Source: Desulfovibrio aminophilus DSM 12254 (GTDB lineage Bacteria; Desulfobacterota; Desulfovibrionia; Desulfovibrionales; Desulfovibrionaceae). Taken from it: a stretch of 64,000 nt of DNA. Positions 8,085 through 16,088 of this stretch are shown one piece after another (the stretch's first letter is position 1; the number at the start of each line of letters is the position of its first letter). The position numbers and the translations under genes were made by a program. Location: NCBI RefSeq assembly GCF_000422565.1, contig NZ_AUMA01000003.1, positions 124,001 through 188,000 on the forward strand. The letters run 5' to 3'. The notes beneath the pieces are model-generated. The model was given only the letters and a program-made list of their open reading frames with translations. It was not told the DNA's origin and did no database searches.

Positions 8085-9110
8085 TCAGGAGGCCGAAGGG
8101 GCCGCCGCTTCCAATTCCCCGGCCTTGGCGCGAAACCGCGCCGCCAAGTTGTCCAGGGCGTCGGCCATGGCCGCCAGCACCGCCACCCGTTCCGGGTGTC
8201 CGGCGAGACGCCGTGCGCACCACTGCACGGCATAGAGCGATTCGCCGTCCTCTTCGCAGTGGCCCTGACAAAACCGGCGCAGCCGGTCCATGATGTCCGC
8301 GCGGACTTGTTCCCGCGCGGCGATGACCTTCTTGAGCCGGTCTCCGGCCTTGCGCAGCTCCTTCTCCGGGGGCGTCTCCCTGGAGACGATTTCCTGAAAG
8401 CGGTCGTTGGCGGCGGCGACCTTGCGCGAGGTGTCCAGGTAACGCTCCAGATCCTTGACCAGTTCCGGGTGCGTGCCCACGGCCCGGAAGGTTCCGGCCA
8501 GGGCCTCGATGCGCGGGGCGTTGAGACGGAGCATGTCTGCGGTCTCGTCACGGGTCAGGGCCCGGCGTTCCTGCCGGCCGCCGGCCAAAGTCAGGTCCGT
8601 GGGGGTCTCCAGACTGCGCAGAATCAGCGCCTCCAGGAACCAGTCGGCATAGAGATCGTAGAGCTTGCGGGCCATGTCCGAGGCCAGCACGTAATTCAGG
8701 ATTTCGGCTCGGGCCGCGCCTTCCTCCGGGCTTTGGCGGCCGAGACCGTCGAGACCCCGGCCGAAGTGTTGGTTGAGGGCCTTGAAGGTGGCTGTGGACG
8801 CGCTGTGCGTCGAGCCTTCGGCCGGGTGGTAGCGCTGGACCAGGAAATCGGTCAACGCGTCCACGAAGGCCAGGGTGACCACCGAGTCCTCCTGGGGACG
8901 GGCCGACTTGTTCCAAAGGGGAATGTCCTCTGGGGTTTCCGCCGTGGTGGCGTTGGCGGCCGGAGCGCCCTGGGCTTGGCCGGTGAAGCTCGATTCCGAA
9001 GAGGGAGCGGGCTCCTCGCCGCCTCGGAGCAGAAGCAAGGTTCCGACCGCCAGAGCCACAGCCAGGATGACCGTCACCGTGGGGAACAGTTTTTTCGTTT
9101 GTCTGGACAT
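8085..9110 (-). CDS. Membrane-anchored hypothetical protein
   Basis: 341 residues from the ATG at 9110, which has GGAGG 7 nt upstream; a longer frame to 10271 runs antisense through the response regulator and is not real. Basic N terminus, then one hydrophobic helix (residues about 9-27), a Ser/Ala/Pro-rich linker, and a mainly alpha-helical, charged C-terminal domain rich in Arg, Glu and Leu, probably periplasmic. A Cys pair (CQGHCEE) is near residue 290. I do not recognise a family. It is divergent from the REC-HD-GYP gene. Confidence 0.75.
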   Translation of the reverse strand: MSRQTKKLFPTVTVILAVALAVGTLLLLRGGEEPAPSSESSFTGQAQGAPAANATTAETPEDIPLWNKSARPQEDSVVTLAFVDALTDFLVQRYHPAEGSTHSASTATFKALNQHFGRGLDGLGRQSPEEGAARAEILNYVLASDMARKLYDLYADWFLEALILRSLETPTDLTLAGGRQERRALTRDETADMLRLNAPRIEALAGTFRAVGTHPELVKDLERYLDTSRKVAAANDRFQEIVSRETPPEKELRKAGDRLKKVIAAREQVRADIMDRLRRFCQGHCEEDGESLYAVQWCARRLAGHPERVAVLAAMADALDNLAARFRAKAGELEAAAPSAS

Positions 9111-9269
9111 GCGAATCCTCCAACATTTGCAGTATAGGACGGGCCCGGCCGAAAGGCAAAGACTCTTCGGATCGTTCGTCGGAAAACGAGTGTTCATCGG
9201 ATAATCGTTGACTTCGGAGGGGTTCTGGTCGAGAGGAAAACGACACCTCGCGCCATTGGGGAAGGAAGA

Positions 9270-10349
9270 GTGGAACAGCGCAAGAAAATCCTCGTGGTGG
9301 ACGACGAAGCGGTCAACCGCGACGTCATGTCCGGTCTGTTGCGGTCCTTTGGTCATGAGCCGCTGGTCGCGGACTCCGGACTCACGGCGTTGGAGATGCT
9401 CCGTGAAGGTGTGGATATTGTTCTGCTCGACGCCATGATGCCGTTCATGGACGGTTACGAATTGGTCCGCGTCATTCGCGCCGATCCCCGACACGCCGAC
9501 ATTCCCCTGGTCATGGTCACGGCCCTGGCGGCCAAGGAGGACCGGCTCCGCGCGGTGGAGGCCGGGTGCACGGATTTCATCTCCAAACCCATCGACGCCA
9601 CGGAATTGCGCATCCGCATGACTTCTCTGCTGCGCCTGAAGTCCTACCTCGACGAGGTCAAGGTCTACCAGGCGCGGCTGGAACAGATGGTCGACGAGCA
9701 GACCCGGGCCCTGCGTCTGGCCGTGGAGAACCTCAACGACACCCAGCAGGCCGCCGTGCGGGCCCACCGCGAAACTCTGCACAAGCTGGCCGCCGCGGCC
9801 GAGTTCAAGGACCAGAACACCGGCCAACACATTGTCCGCATGAGCCGTTATTCGGCCTTGCTGGCCTCTCGGCTGGGACTGCCCCCGAGCGAGGTGGAGA
9901 TGGTTCTGCACGGGAGCCCCATGCACGACATCGGCAAGATCGGAGTGCCCGATTCCGTTCTGCTCAAGCCGGACAAGTTGAATGCCGGGGAGTGGGAGGC
10001 CATGAAAACCCATACCGTCATCGGTGCGCGCATCCTCGAATCCGCTTCCTCGCAGCTGTTGGAGACCGGCCGGATCATCGCCGAGAGCCACCATGAGAAG
10101 TGGGACGGTTCGGGCTATCCCCATGGACTGAGCGGAGAGGACATCCCGCTCTATGGGCGCATCTGTGCCGTGGCCGACGTCTTCGACGCCTTGACCAGCC
10201 GTCGACCCTACAAAGATGCCATGACCAACGCCGAGGCGTTGGGGATCATGAACATGGGGCGGGGAAAACACTTCGATCCGGCCATATACGATCTTTTTAT
10301 TAAAAATTTCGATGCGATAGTAACGATCCAGCGGCGTTTCCAGGATTGA
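9270..10349 (+). CDS. Response regulator with HD-GYP cyclic-di-GMP phosphodiesterase domain
   Basis: 359 residues. A receiver domain (1-120) shows the acidic pocket DDE, phosphoacceptor Asp54 (LLDAMMP) and the SKP lysine. A coiled segment leads to an HD-GYP domain with MHDIGKIG around residue 218 and HHEKWDGSGYP around 275. These proteins hydrolyse cyclic-di-GMP to pGpG or GMP when phosphorylated, controlling motility and biofilm. The start is a GTG with GGGAAGGAAG upstream. The cognate kinase is not adjacent. Confidence 0.93.
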   Translation: MEQRKKILVVDDEAVNRDVMSGLLRSFGHEPLVADSGLTALEMLREGVDIVLLDAMMPFMDGYELVRVIRADPRHADIPLVMVTALAAKEDRLRAVEAGCTDFISKPIDATELRIRMTSLLRLKSYLDEVKVYQARLEQMVDEQTRALRLAVENLNDTQQAAVRAHRETLHKLAAAAEFKDQNTGQHIVRMSRYSALLASRLGLPPSEVEMVLHGSPMHDIGKIGVPDSVLLKPDKLNAGEWEAMKTHTVIGARILESASSQLLETGRIIAESHHEKWDGSGYPHGLSGEDIPLYGRICAVADVFDALTSRRPYKDAMTNAEALGIMNMGRGKHFDPAIYDLFIKNFDAIVTIQRRFQD

Positions 10350-10402
10350 TTCTTTTGACCCCGGCGGCGATCGAGGCTATGAGAAAACAGGAGGATTCAG
10401 AC

Positions 10403-10684
10403 ATGGTCAACGCCATCGTTCTGCTGACGGTTCAGCCCGACCTCATCAACGCCGTGGCCCAGAAGCTTGTCCAGATTCCCGGAGTGGGCGAGGTGCATTC
10501 CGTGGGCGGTCGGTTCGACCTGGTGGCTATCATCCGCGCCAAGGACAACGAGGGCCTGGCCCAGATCGTCACCGAGCGCATGCTCAAGGTCCAGGGCATC
10601 CGCGGTTCGGAGACGCTCATTTCCTACCGGGTCATTTCACAGTACGATCTGGAGAATATTTTTTCCCTGGGAGGCGATTCCTGA
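10403..10684 (+). CDS. Stand-alone Lrp/AsnC effector-binding (RAM) domain protein
   Basis: 93 residues from ATG 10403, preceded by AGGAGG. It consists only of the alpha-beta RAM domain of Lrp/AsnC regulators (AIVLLTVQP...IPGVGEVHSVGGRFDLVAII) and lacks the N-terminal DNA-binding helix-turn-helix. Such stand-alone domains form ligand-binding oligomers and can modulate full-length Lrp proteins. It follows the response regulator by 53 nt and precedes a strong terminator, so they may be co-transcribed. The ligand, presumably an amino acid, is unknown. Confidence 0.85.
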   Translation: MVNAIVLLTVQPDLINAVAQKLVQIPGVGEVHSVGGRFDLVAIIRAKDNEGLAQIVTERMLKVQGIRGSETLISYRVISQYDLENIFSLGGDS

Positions 10685-10711
10685 GTGCTCGGTCGCGAGC
10701 GTCACTGGACG

Positions 10712-10748
10712 AAAAGTCCCCCGGCAGAACGTCGGGGGGACTTTTTTT
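10712..10748 (+). terminator. Rho-independent terminator
   Basis: A GC-rich stem (AAAAGTCCCCCG with CGGGGGGACTTTT) around a short loop, followed by seven T. It ends the Lrp-like gene and, being A/T flanked on both sides, could also end the leftward gene at 10824. Confidence 0.88.
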
Positions 10749-10823
10749 GCGGGAGGGGCGCCCCGCCCCGCCGGGAAGCGGGACGGGGCCGCGAAGCGGC
10801 GTTATCTTGATCCGGCCCGCCCC

Positions 10824-11105
10824 TCAGACGATATTGTTCAGAATGGCTCCCGAGGCCCAGGCCCCGAGGACGCTCTTCTGAAAGTCGTAGTCGGCGCCGA
10901 AGGAGCCCGCGCCGCTGCGATCGGTGTTCATGTAATCCAGGGTCTTGCTCACTACGGCCGCCCCGAAGGTCTGACGATCCACGGGGGCCGCGTTCATGGG
11001 GCCGGAACCGTTCATGGCGTCCAGGGTGCCGGAGACCGTGCGGGCCCCGAATTCCTGGCTGCTCCATGCGTTGTTGCCGATGCCGCTGATGCCGAAGTCG
11101 CTCAT
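10824..11105 (-). CDS. Small hypothetical protein with internal TLDxMN repeat
   Basis: 93 residues from ATG 11105, chosen for the upstream GGAGGGG site. Two related segments are seen: GARTVSGTLDAMN and FGAAVVSKTLDYMN, each followed by a short Gly/Ser/Asn-rich stretch. There is no signal peptide, no Cys and no charged cluster. I recall similar low-complexity proteins in Desulfovibrio but no function. Single gene between a terminator and an A/T-rich divergent space. Confidence 0.65.
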   Translation of the reverse strand: MSDFGISGIGNNAWSSQEFGARTVSGTLDAMNGSGPMNAAPVDRQTFGAAVVSKTLDYMNTDRSGAGSFGADYDFQKSVLGAWASGAILNNIV

Positions 11106-11248
11106 GCTTTCCCCTCCTTGCCGCGAGGCGGCCGAAGATAACGCCTTATCCGAGTTCATCGGCATTTCTTTTAAAAACTTTAGGGGGGGAGCCTGGAACG
11201 GATGTTGCTGTCGCTTCCGTCGGGAGAATTTTTCCCGGGGAGGCGTTC

Positions 11249-11386
11249 ATGCGTATGCTGTTGGCGTTGGTGCTGACCACCTTCATCGTGGTCATGGTCA
11301 TGGAGGAATTGTCGTCCGCCCGCCATGTCCCGGAAACCTCCATCGTCATGGAGGAGACACGGGCGCCGATTCCAGGGCGGAATTAG
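11249..11386 (+). CDS. Small single-pass membrane protein (45 aa)
   Basis: 45 residues, starting ATG 11249 with GGGGAGG at 6-nt spacing. The N-terminal half is one hydrophobic helix (MLLALVLTTFIVVMVM), the rest a short charged tail rich in Glu. Its stop overlaps the stop of the convergent gene 11383-11808 by 4 nt. Good ribosome site and membrane pattern support a real gene; no family is recognised. Confidence 0.55.
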   Translation: MRMLLALVLTTFIVVMVMEELSSARHVPETSIVMEETRAPIPGRN

Positions 11387-11808
11387 ATGCTGCTGTTGGC
11401 CAGGAAATGCTCGATGTCCTGGCTCAAGCGGCGGCGTTCGGCGCTGGCCAGGGTTTCAGCCTTGCGCGGGTCCAGGTCGGCGTTCTGGAAGCTGGCGAGG
11501 GCGACATAGGCGGCCTTGAGCCGCGCGGCCTGGCCATGTTCGCCGCGGGCGGCATGATAGGCGATCATGGTCTTCAGCGCGCGTCCGATTTCGGCCTTGG
11601 AGCGAGGCAGGCGGGCAGCGTCTCCCAAGGTGTCGGAGTGTGCGGGAACCAGGCCCAGGAAGGTTTTGGTCAGGCGGTAAGCCGTGGGCACAGTGTCGGC
11701 CGTGACCCTGACCTTCGCGGCCGTCCTCCGGCTGTCCACCACCCGGACGAGAACCCAGATCGCACCGAAAAACAGGGCCAGTCCGGCCCACACTTCAGCC
11801 GGGATCAT
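11383..11808 (-). CDS. Hypothetical membrane-anchored protein
   Basis: 141 residues with GGAGAC upstream of ATG 11808. One N-terminal membrane helix (WAGLALFFGAIWVLVRVV) is followed by a soluble, helical, Ala/Arg/Leu-rich domain with many charged residues (about residues 45-141), predicted cytoplasmic. No catalytic motif. It precedes another small membrane gene on the same strand; the gap of 61 nt makes co-transcription possible. Confidence 0.68.
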   Translation of the reverse strand: MIPAEVWAGLALFFGAIWVLVRVVDSRRTAAKVRVTADTVPTAYRLTKTFLGLVPAHSDTLGDAARLPRSKAEIGRALKTMIAYHAARGEHGQAARLKAAYVALASFQNADLDPRKAETLASAERRRLSQDIEHFLANSSI

Positions 11809-11869
11809 GCCGTCTCCTTCCTTGCGCCATGTGGCGCAGGAACACCTATTACGAAAATCGGAAGAGAGA

Positions 11870-12190
11870 TCAAGCGCCTCCGTCCCGGCCGGGGCCGGGG
11901 TGTTCTCCGTTGGGACGCGGGTGCAGCAGCGTGGTCAGGGCATATCCGATGCAGGCTGAAGTGATGACCAGGCTTTGCACCGGGAAGAGCAGGGAGACGC
12001 CGAGCACGGCGAGGGCTCCGGCCGCTCCGATCAGGCGGCGTGTGCGGCTGGCGCGCAGTTTTTCCCGATAGCCGTCGCCCGGCGCGCGGTCGATGTGCGC
12101 CTGGTTGATCTTCCAGGCCAGCCAGCCGCCCGCGCAGAATCCCGAGAGCAGGGCCGTCAGGGTGAAGAGCAGAGAGGGGCCGCCGTCCAT
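11870..12190 (-). CDS. Hypothetical small membrane protein
   Basis: 106 residues. A hydrophobic helix at about 6-26 (LLFTLTALLSGFCAGGWLAW), an Arg-rich loop, then two close hydrophobic helices at about 52-88, and a Pro/Gly-rich tail. No known motif. It begins 8 nt after the stop of the bacteriohemerythrin gene, so the two are very likely one transcript. Confidence 0.65.
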   Translation of the reverse strand: MDGGPSLLFTLTALLSGFCAGGWLAWKINQAHIDRAPGDGYREKLRASRTRRLIGAAGALAVLGVSLLFPVQSLVITSACIGYALTTLLHPRPNGEHPGPGRDGGA

Positions 12191-12198
12191 TTTCGGTT

Positions 12199-12600
12199 TC
12201 AGTGGCGGTTCACGAAGTCGATGAAGGCCCTGTCGTCGCGCTGAATGTGCCGGGCGAGCCAGCGCGTGAGAAAGGACAGCATCTCCACGGCCGTCGGGTG
12301 GGAGTCGGAGTGGTGGATCGTGGCGGAGCAGGCGTCCATGCGTTCCCGGAACTCCATGTGGGCCAGCCGGTGATCTTCCAACTCGGGAAAGCCGTGCCGG
12401 AGCATGAGCCGCTCCTCATCGGAAAAATGATAGTCGGCGTATGCCGCGAGTCCTTGGACTGCGTCCAGGAGGCCCTGATGCTCTGCGCCTTCCTGGATGC
12501 GGTCGTGCAACTCGTTGATCGCCTCCACGAGCAGACGGTGCTGCTCGTCGATCTCGGCATGGCCGAGGGTCAGACTCTGATTCCATTGGAGGAGGGGCAT
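12199..12600 (-). CDS. Bacteriohemerythrin
   Basis: 133 residues, full length for the single-domain family. The diiron ligand pattern is complete: HAEIDEQH near residues 14-21, HFSDEE near 58-63, HRLAH near 76-80 and HIQRDD near 117-122. These proteins bind oxygen reversibly and are common in anaerobes and microaerophiles as oxygen scavengers, carriers or sensors. The gene is the last chromosomal gene before the integrated element and is transcribed away from it. Confidence 0.93.
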   Translation of the reverse strand: MPLLQWNQSLTLGHAEIDEQHRLLVEAINELHDRIQEGAEHQGLLDAVQGLAAYADYHFSDEERLMLRHGFPELEDHRLAHMEFRERMDACSATIHHSDSHPTAVEMLSFLTRWLARHIQRDDRAFIDFVNRH

Positions 12601-12704
12601 GGGTCCGCCTGTTTCGCGCTTCGCGCCGGTCGGCTGTTTCAGGGAAACACCCTGGCAATGTAAAGCGTTTCAGGCCAACAATCCAGCATTGGACGGCGAG
12701 AGCG

Positions 12705-12744
12705 GGGAAAAGAAAAGCGGGCCGGATGATTTCATCCAACCCGC
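12705..12744 (-). terminator. Likely original terminator of tRNA-Asn, now at the element's left border
   Basis: On the minus strand GCGGG and GGATGA pair with TCATCC and CCCGC, then TTTTCTTTT. It sits 10 nt beyond the left copy of the tRNA-Asn 3' end, where a tRNA terminator would be, while the tRNA itself is now 41 kb away. Confidence 0.7.
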
Positions 12745-12751
12745 CGTTTGT

Positions 12752-12763
12752 TCTGGCTCCCCG
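12752..12763. repeat. Left attachment-site core (attL-like)
   Basis: TCTGGCTCCCCG, identical to 53707-53718, which covers the 3' end of tRNA-Asn. The tRNA identity does not continue further left to right, except for a short TGAACCG match nearby. The pair brackets all phage-like, recombinase and defence genes. Confidence 0.7.
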
Positions 12764-12947
12764 ATGTGAACCGTATATGCAATCATGCTTGTGGGTTGAC
12801 TGTCGCTAAGCCGTGCATCGATCCGGACAGACCTGCCGCGCTAAGATTGAATCAGCATCCTCTCCTCAGCATGGTCAACACGCCACTCTTTGCCTCGGTC
12901 ATCGGTCAGGATCACGGTGAAAACGGATCTGCCAATCAAGGCGAAAT
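12764..12947. other. Non-coding element end
   Basis: About 180 bases between the left attachment core and the Vsr stop. I see no gene with a ribosome site, no tRNA and no terminator with a clear T run. It may hold the recombinase binding site of the left end. Confidence 0.4.
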
Positions 12948-13418
12948 TTAGCGCCGAGAACTTACGGTTTGAGCATCTTTAGGGATTACCTGGTGCTTCT
13001 CGCTCGTGAGCAACCATTCGCGCACAAGCCTCGCAACCTCATCGGGGTCGGCATTTTTGCCTTTTAACGAACACTCCCAGACCACCGCCACCCTCCACCC
13101 CGAATCCTGGAGGGCTTCGATGTCCCGTCTATCTCTGGCGATGTTTTCGTCGAACTTCTTGCGCCAGAAATCCACGTTGGTTCCGGGCGTCGTAGTAGCC
13201 TTGCAGCCGTGGCGGTGCCAGAAACAGCCATGGACGAACAAAGCCGCCTTGAACCTGGGGAAGACGATATCCGGAGATCCCGGCAATCTCTTGTCGTGAA
13301 GCCGATATCGCAGTCCTATTTTGTGTAGCGACCTTCGAAGCTTCATCTCCGGACCAGTGTCTTTTTGACCAACCCTGGACATGATTCTCGAACGTGTCGA
13401 TTTATCGACGGTATCCAC
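12948..13418 (-). CDS. vsr: Very-short-patch repair endonuclease Vsr
   Basis: 156 residues, typical family length. Conserved features: DKSTRSRIMSRVGQKDTGPEM, LPGSPDIVF with the catalytic Asp near 50, HGCFWHRHGC, DFWRKKF, RDRRDI and GWRVAVVWEC. Vsr nicks 5' of the T in T:G mismatches made by deamination of 5-methylcytosine, so its natural partner is the m5C methyltransferase at the other end of this operon. Start is a GTG; an in-frame stop lies just upstream. It is the last gene of the DISARM-like operon, 29 nt after drmC. Confidence 0.93.
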   Translation of the reverse strand: MDTVDKSTRSRIMSRVGQKDTGPEMKLRRSLHKIGLRYRLHDKRLPGSPDIVFPRFKAALFVHGCFWHRHGCKATTTPGTNVDFWRKKFDENIARDRRDIEALQDSGWRVAVVWECSLKGKNADPDEVARLVREWLLTSEKHQVIPKDAQTVSSRR

Positions 13419-13447
13419 CGCTGCTCATCCTCGACAGGCACAGTTCA

Positions 13448-14269
13448 TTACCCGACATGCCGGCAATTATCCTCGTCCACTTTTTCGATGACCTTCGTGG
13501 AAATCAGCGCTTCCAAATGCCGGTGAAGCTCGAAGGGCAGCTCTCCGCCCTTGACCAGGACACCGAGTTCCATGTTGCGCTCCATCGCGGCGGAGGTGAG
13601 ATTCGCACTTGTGATAAAGGACAGTTCACCATCCGCCACGGCGCATTTGGCGTGAACGGCTCCCGAAAAATGACCCGATTTCGACTTCGTTTCCGAGGAC
13701 CAGACGTAAACGTCGATCGAGGGGAGAATGCTTTTCATGGCCTTGACGGAATCGTATGTCACCCGCCCGCCATGCTTGTCCGACGACTCCAGCAACACGT
13801 CGATCTGAACCTGGCGACCAATGGCACCACGGAGCGCCCTGATTATCGAATCCACTTCATAGGCGACGAAGCTGACAAGGAAAAGACGTCTTTTCGCAGC
13901 TTCGATAACTTCACAGAGCACCTGTTCCGTATGCCTTACCGGCACCTGTCCGGTAGATGGGCCTGTCCATACCAACTCCACAGCTCCGCGATTCTCGCGC
14001 AAGACTGCCGCCGCCGAAGCTCCCCGGAGAGCGGACGCCACATCGCTTGGAGCGGTGTCTTTGCTGTTCTTCCAGGCACGATCCAATCGCCCAACCAACT
14101 CTTTGTCCGCGTTGGGACCGAAGCTCGACTTGGTCAAGGCGAATTGCTCGACCGATCCGAGCGTTTCGATCTTTGCCGCCACGGTGGAGACTCTGTCGGG
14201 ATGCAACTCCAAACCGAGTTCGGCGATCACTGCCAACAGATCATCCATTCTCGCCTCCGTTTCCGGCAA
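13448..14269 (-). CDS. drmC: DrmC: phospholipase-D-fold protein of DISARM
   Basis: 273 residues. An N-terminal helical region is followed by a PLD-like domain with one full HKD motif near residue 210 (HAKCAVADG, then SFITSANLT and NMELGVLV). Size, motif and position after DrmB match DrmC of DISARM (PLDc_2). PLD-fold nucleases usually dimerise to build one active site. In published DISARM work DrmC is reported as dispensable for protection in some contexts. The start overlaps the end of drmB by 29 nt. Confidence 0.88.
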   Translation of the reverse strand: MPETEARMDDLLAVIAELGLELHPDRVSTVAAKIETLGSVEQFALTKSSFGPNADKELVGRLDRAWKNSKDTAPSDVASALRGASAAAVLRENRGAVELVWTGPSTGQVPVRHTEQVLCEVIEAAKRRLFLVSFVAYEVDSIIRALRGAIGRQVQIDVLLESSDKHGGRVTYDSVKAMKSILPSIDVYVWSSETKSKSGHFSGAVHAKCAVADGELSFITSANLTSAAMERNMELGVLVKGGELPFELHRHLEALISTKVIEKVDEDNCRHVG

Positions 14270-16088
14270 AGAAGGCGACGTCTACGGCCTCGAATGTCCT
14301 AACGAGCAGAGCTCTGTCGAGATAGCGGTTCCCTCGTTCGCAGGATGTTTCGGCGACGAAAGTACAGGCGTGACATGCCGCTGCATGAAGGGATCTGTCG
14401 ACACCCGGATTGTGTTCGGAGCAAAGCGGGTCAGATGAACAGATGGTGGCCCGATCGAGAGCCTGTTCGATCAGCCTGCCGAGATTTTCGGGTTTCCCGA
14501 GTTCCACGAGGCCCCCCAGGGTCCCATCGGAGTCGGCGGCGGCCGTGTAGAGCAATACGCCTGCCATGGGTGATTCTTCATCGCTCTTGGCGTAGATGCG
14601 TTCCCGGATGCTCGCCGCGTTGTAGCCACATTCTAGAGCCAGCTCACGAATGAGAAGATGAGCGAACGTGTGCAGCATGGCGTATCTAATGCCCGGATAT
14701 CCCTCGTCGGGGTCCAGCCCGCGCGCATTCCGCCAGCCCCGATGACCCGCCTCCAGCTTTTGGCTTCGGGCCTGAACGGCTTTTTGCTTTTCCCATTCGG
14801 CCACGGCATTCTCGTCGAACCTGATGAATATCCCCTCACCATGCACCTCACTGGCGGGTATCCAATCGGGCTTGTTCCGGCTGAGATCGGCCATCGGCGG
14901 TCGCTCGTCCGGATCGGTCGATTCCTCCGGAGCCTCCACCCGGGTGTAGCCGATCAGGGCGTTCACCTCACGGAGACGTTCCAGTAGCAACACCCTGGCC
15001 AGACGGTCTCGATAGCCATCCGGTGTTTCGGTCTTGCTGCTCAAGAAATGCGGCCAGTCCGTCGGAGGATCGTCCGAGGTCAGGACGTCCCACTCAGGGT
15101 CCTTGATGTCGCCCTCGGAAATGACCGTTGTGCTCGATCGGCCTTCCTTTCGGTCTTCGACGGTCTTCCAAATGTCCCTATGATCCCATTTGTCGATTCC
15201 CGGGAGGCTACCGCTCTTGACCAGGGTCTTCACTATCACCTTGATCTCGTCGGTCGACTCCGCATCCGAGAAATACTCCCATCCATCCAGGACCAATTGC
15301 CCGAGCTGGTCTCGTTCGAGAGGAATCGCGAGAACGGACAGCGTGATCGGGAACCATCCGTTGGTCGCCCCCAGAAGGATGGTCCTGGGGTCCTCGGTAC
15401 ATTCCTCGTACTTGTTGAGGTGGGGATGCCGTCCTCGACAGGCGGGGAGATTCTCCTGCGCCTCCCGCCCAAAGGCATGAACCAGCGAACGTGCCGCGTC
15501 GCAGGTATCGCATTTCACCCAAAGGTTTTCGGTCTGCAGGGATGCGCCTCGCTCGAAGAAACGTAGCGTCCCTTTGCACTCGGAGGGGCCGCCATGCACG
15601 AACCAATGCCACGGAAAATCGTCGAGGTGACCGTTCCTGCACGCGAGCAGAAAACGGGCGGGAACCGCGTCGGCGTTCTTGCCTTTCTCGCAGTTCGAAT
15701 GCACGAAATGGGTCTGCTCCGGGCGGTACGGGTTGGCCTTGATGTCGAACAGGCCCGAATCGTATTCGGCCAGCAAGCCGCATTTGACGCACCTCAACCA
15801 ACGCGGAAAGGGGCGGACCGGCACACCGATCTTGCCTTCGGCGGACATGGGGTCGACACTTTCCTCCCTAAGAAAGGGGGGCATCCGCAACCGTTCTACT
15901 TGAGGGCCGAGCACCCGGCGAACGGCGGCGAGTAGGCGTGCCTCATCGATCGGCGGGCATCGGTCCGGATTCCAACGATCAAGACCCATGGTCAAGACCG
16001 AAAGATTCGGCAGGTCGATCAGGGCTCCGGGACCATAGGTCCAGAGCAATTGACTGGGGCGTACTTGCCCGACGAGATAGGAACTCAT
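14241..16088 (-). CDS. drmB: DrmB: DUF1998 protein of DISARM
   Basis: 615 residues. It begins with VGQVRPSQLLWTYGPGALIDLPN, typical of DrmB, and ends with the DUF1998 region containing four clustered cysteines (CSSDPLCSEHNPG, then ACHACTF and CERGNRYLDR). Other CxxC pairs (CVKCG, CDTC) suggest further zinc binding. DrmB forms the core complex with the DrmA helicase, which in known systems engages unmethylated DNA with free 5' ends. Its start overlaps the drmA stop by 4 nt. Confidence 0.93.
   Translation of the reverse strand: MSSYLVGQVRPSQLLWTYGPGALIDLPNLSVLTMGLDRWNPDRCPPIDEARLLAAVRRVLGPQVERLRMPPFLREESVDPMSAEGKIGVPVRPFPRWLRCVKCGLLAEYDSGLFDIKANPYRPEQTHFVHSNCEKGKNADAVPARFLLACRNGHLDDFPWHWFVHGGPSECKGTLRFFERGASLQTENLWVKCDTCDAARSLVHAFGREAQENLPACRGRHPHLNKYEECTEDPRTILLGATNGWFPITLSVLAIPLERDQLGQLVLDGWEYFSDAESTDEIKVIVKTLVKSGSLPGIDKWDHRDIWKTVEDRKEGRSSTTVISEGDIKDPEWDVLTSDDPPTDWPHFLSSKTETPDGYRDRLARVLLLERLREVNALIGYTRVEAPEESTDPDERPPMADLSRNKPDWIPASEVHGEGIFIRFDENAVAEWEKQKAVQARSQKLEAGHRGWRNARGLDPDEGYPGIRYAMLHTFAHLLIRELALECGYNAASIRERIYAKSDEESPMAGVLLYTAAADSDGTLGGLVELGKPENLGRLIEQALDRATICSSDPLCSEHNPGVDRSLHAAACHACTFVAETSCERGNRYLDRALLVRTFEAVDVAFFAGNGGENG

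Noticed and set aside
9111-10271. N-terminal extension of the 8085-9110 protein
   Set aside because: The extension is antisense to the REC-HD-GYP gene; ATG 9110 has a good ribosome site.
12748-12951. 67-codon plus-strand frame at the left end of the element
   Set aside because: It spans the attachment core, lacks a ribosome site and has no recognisable protein features.
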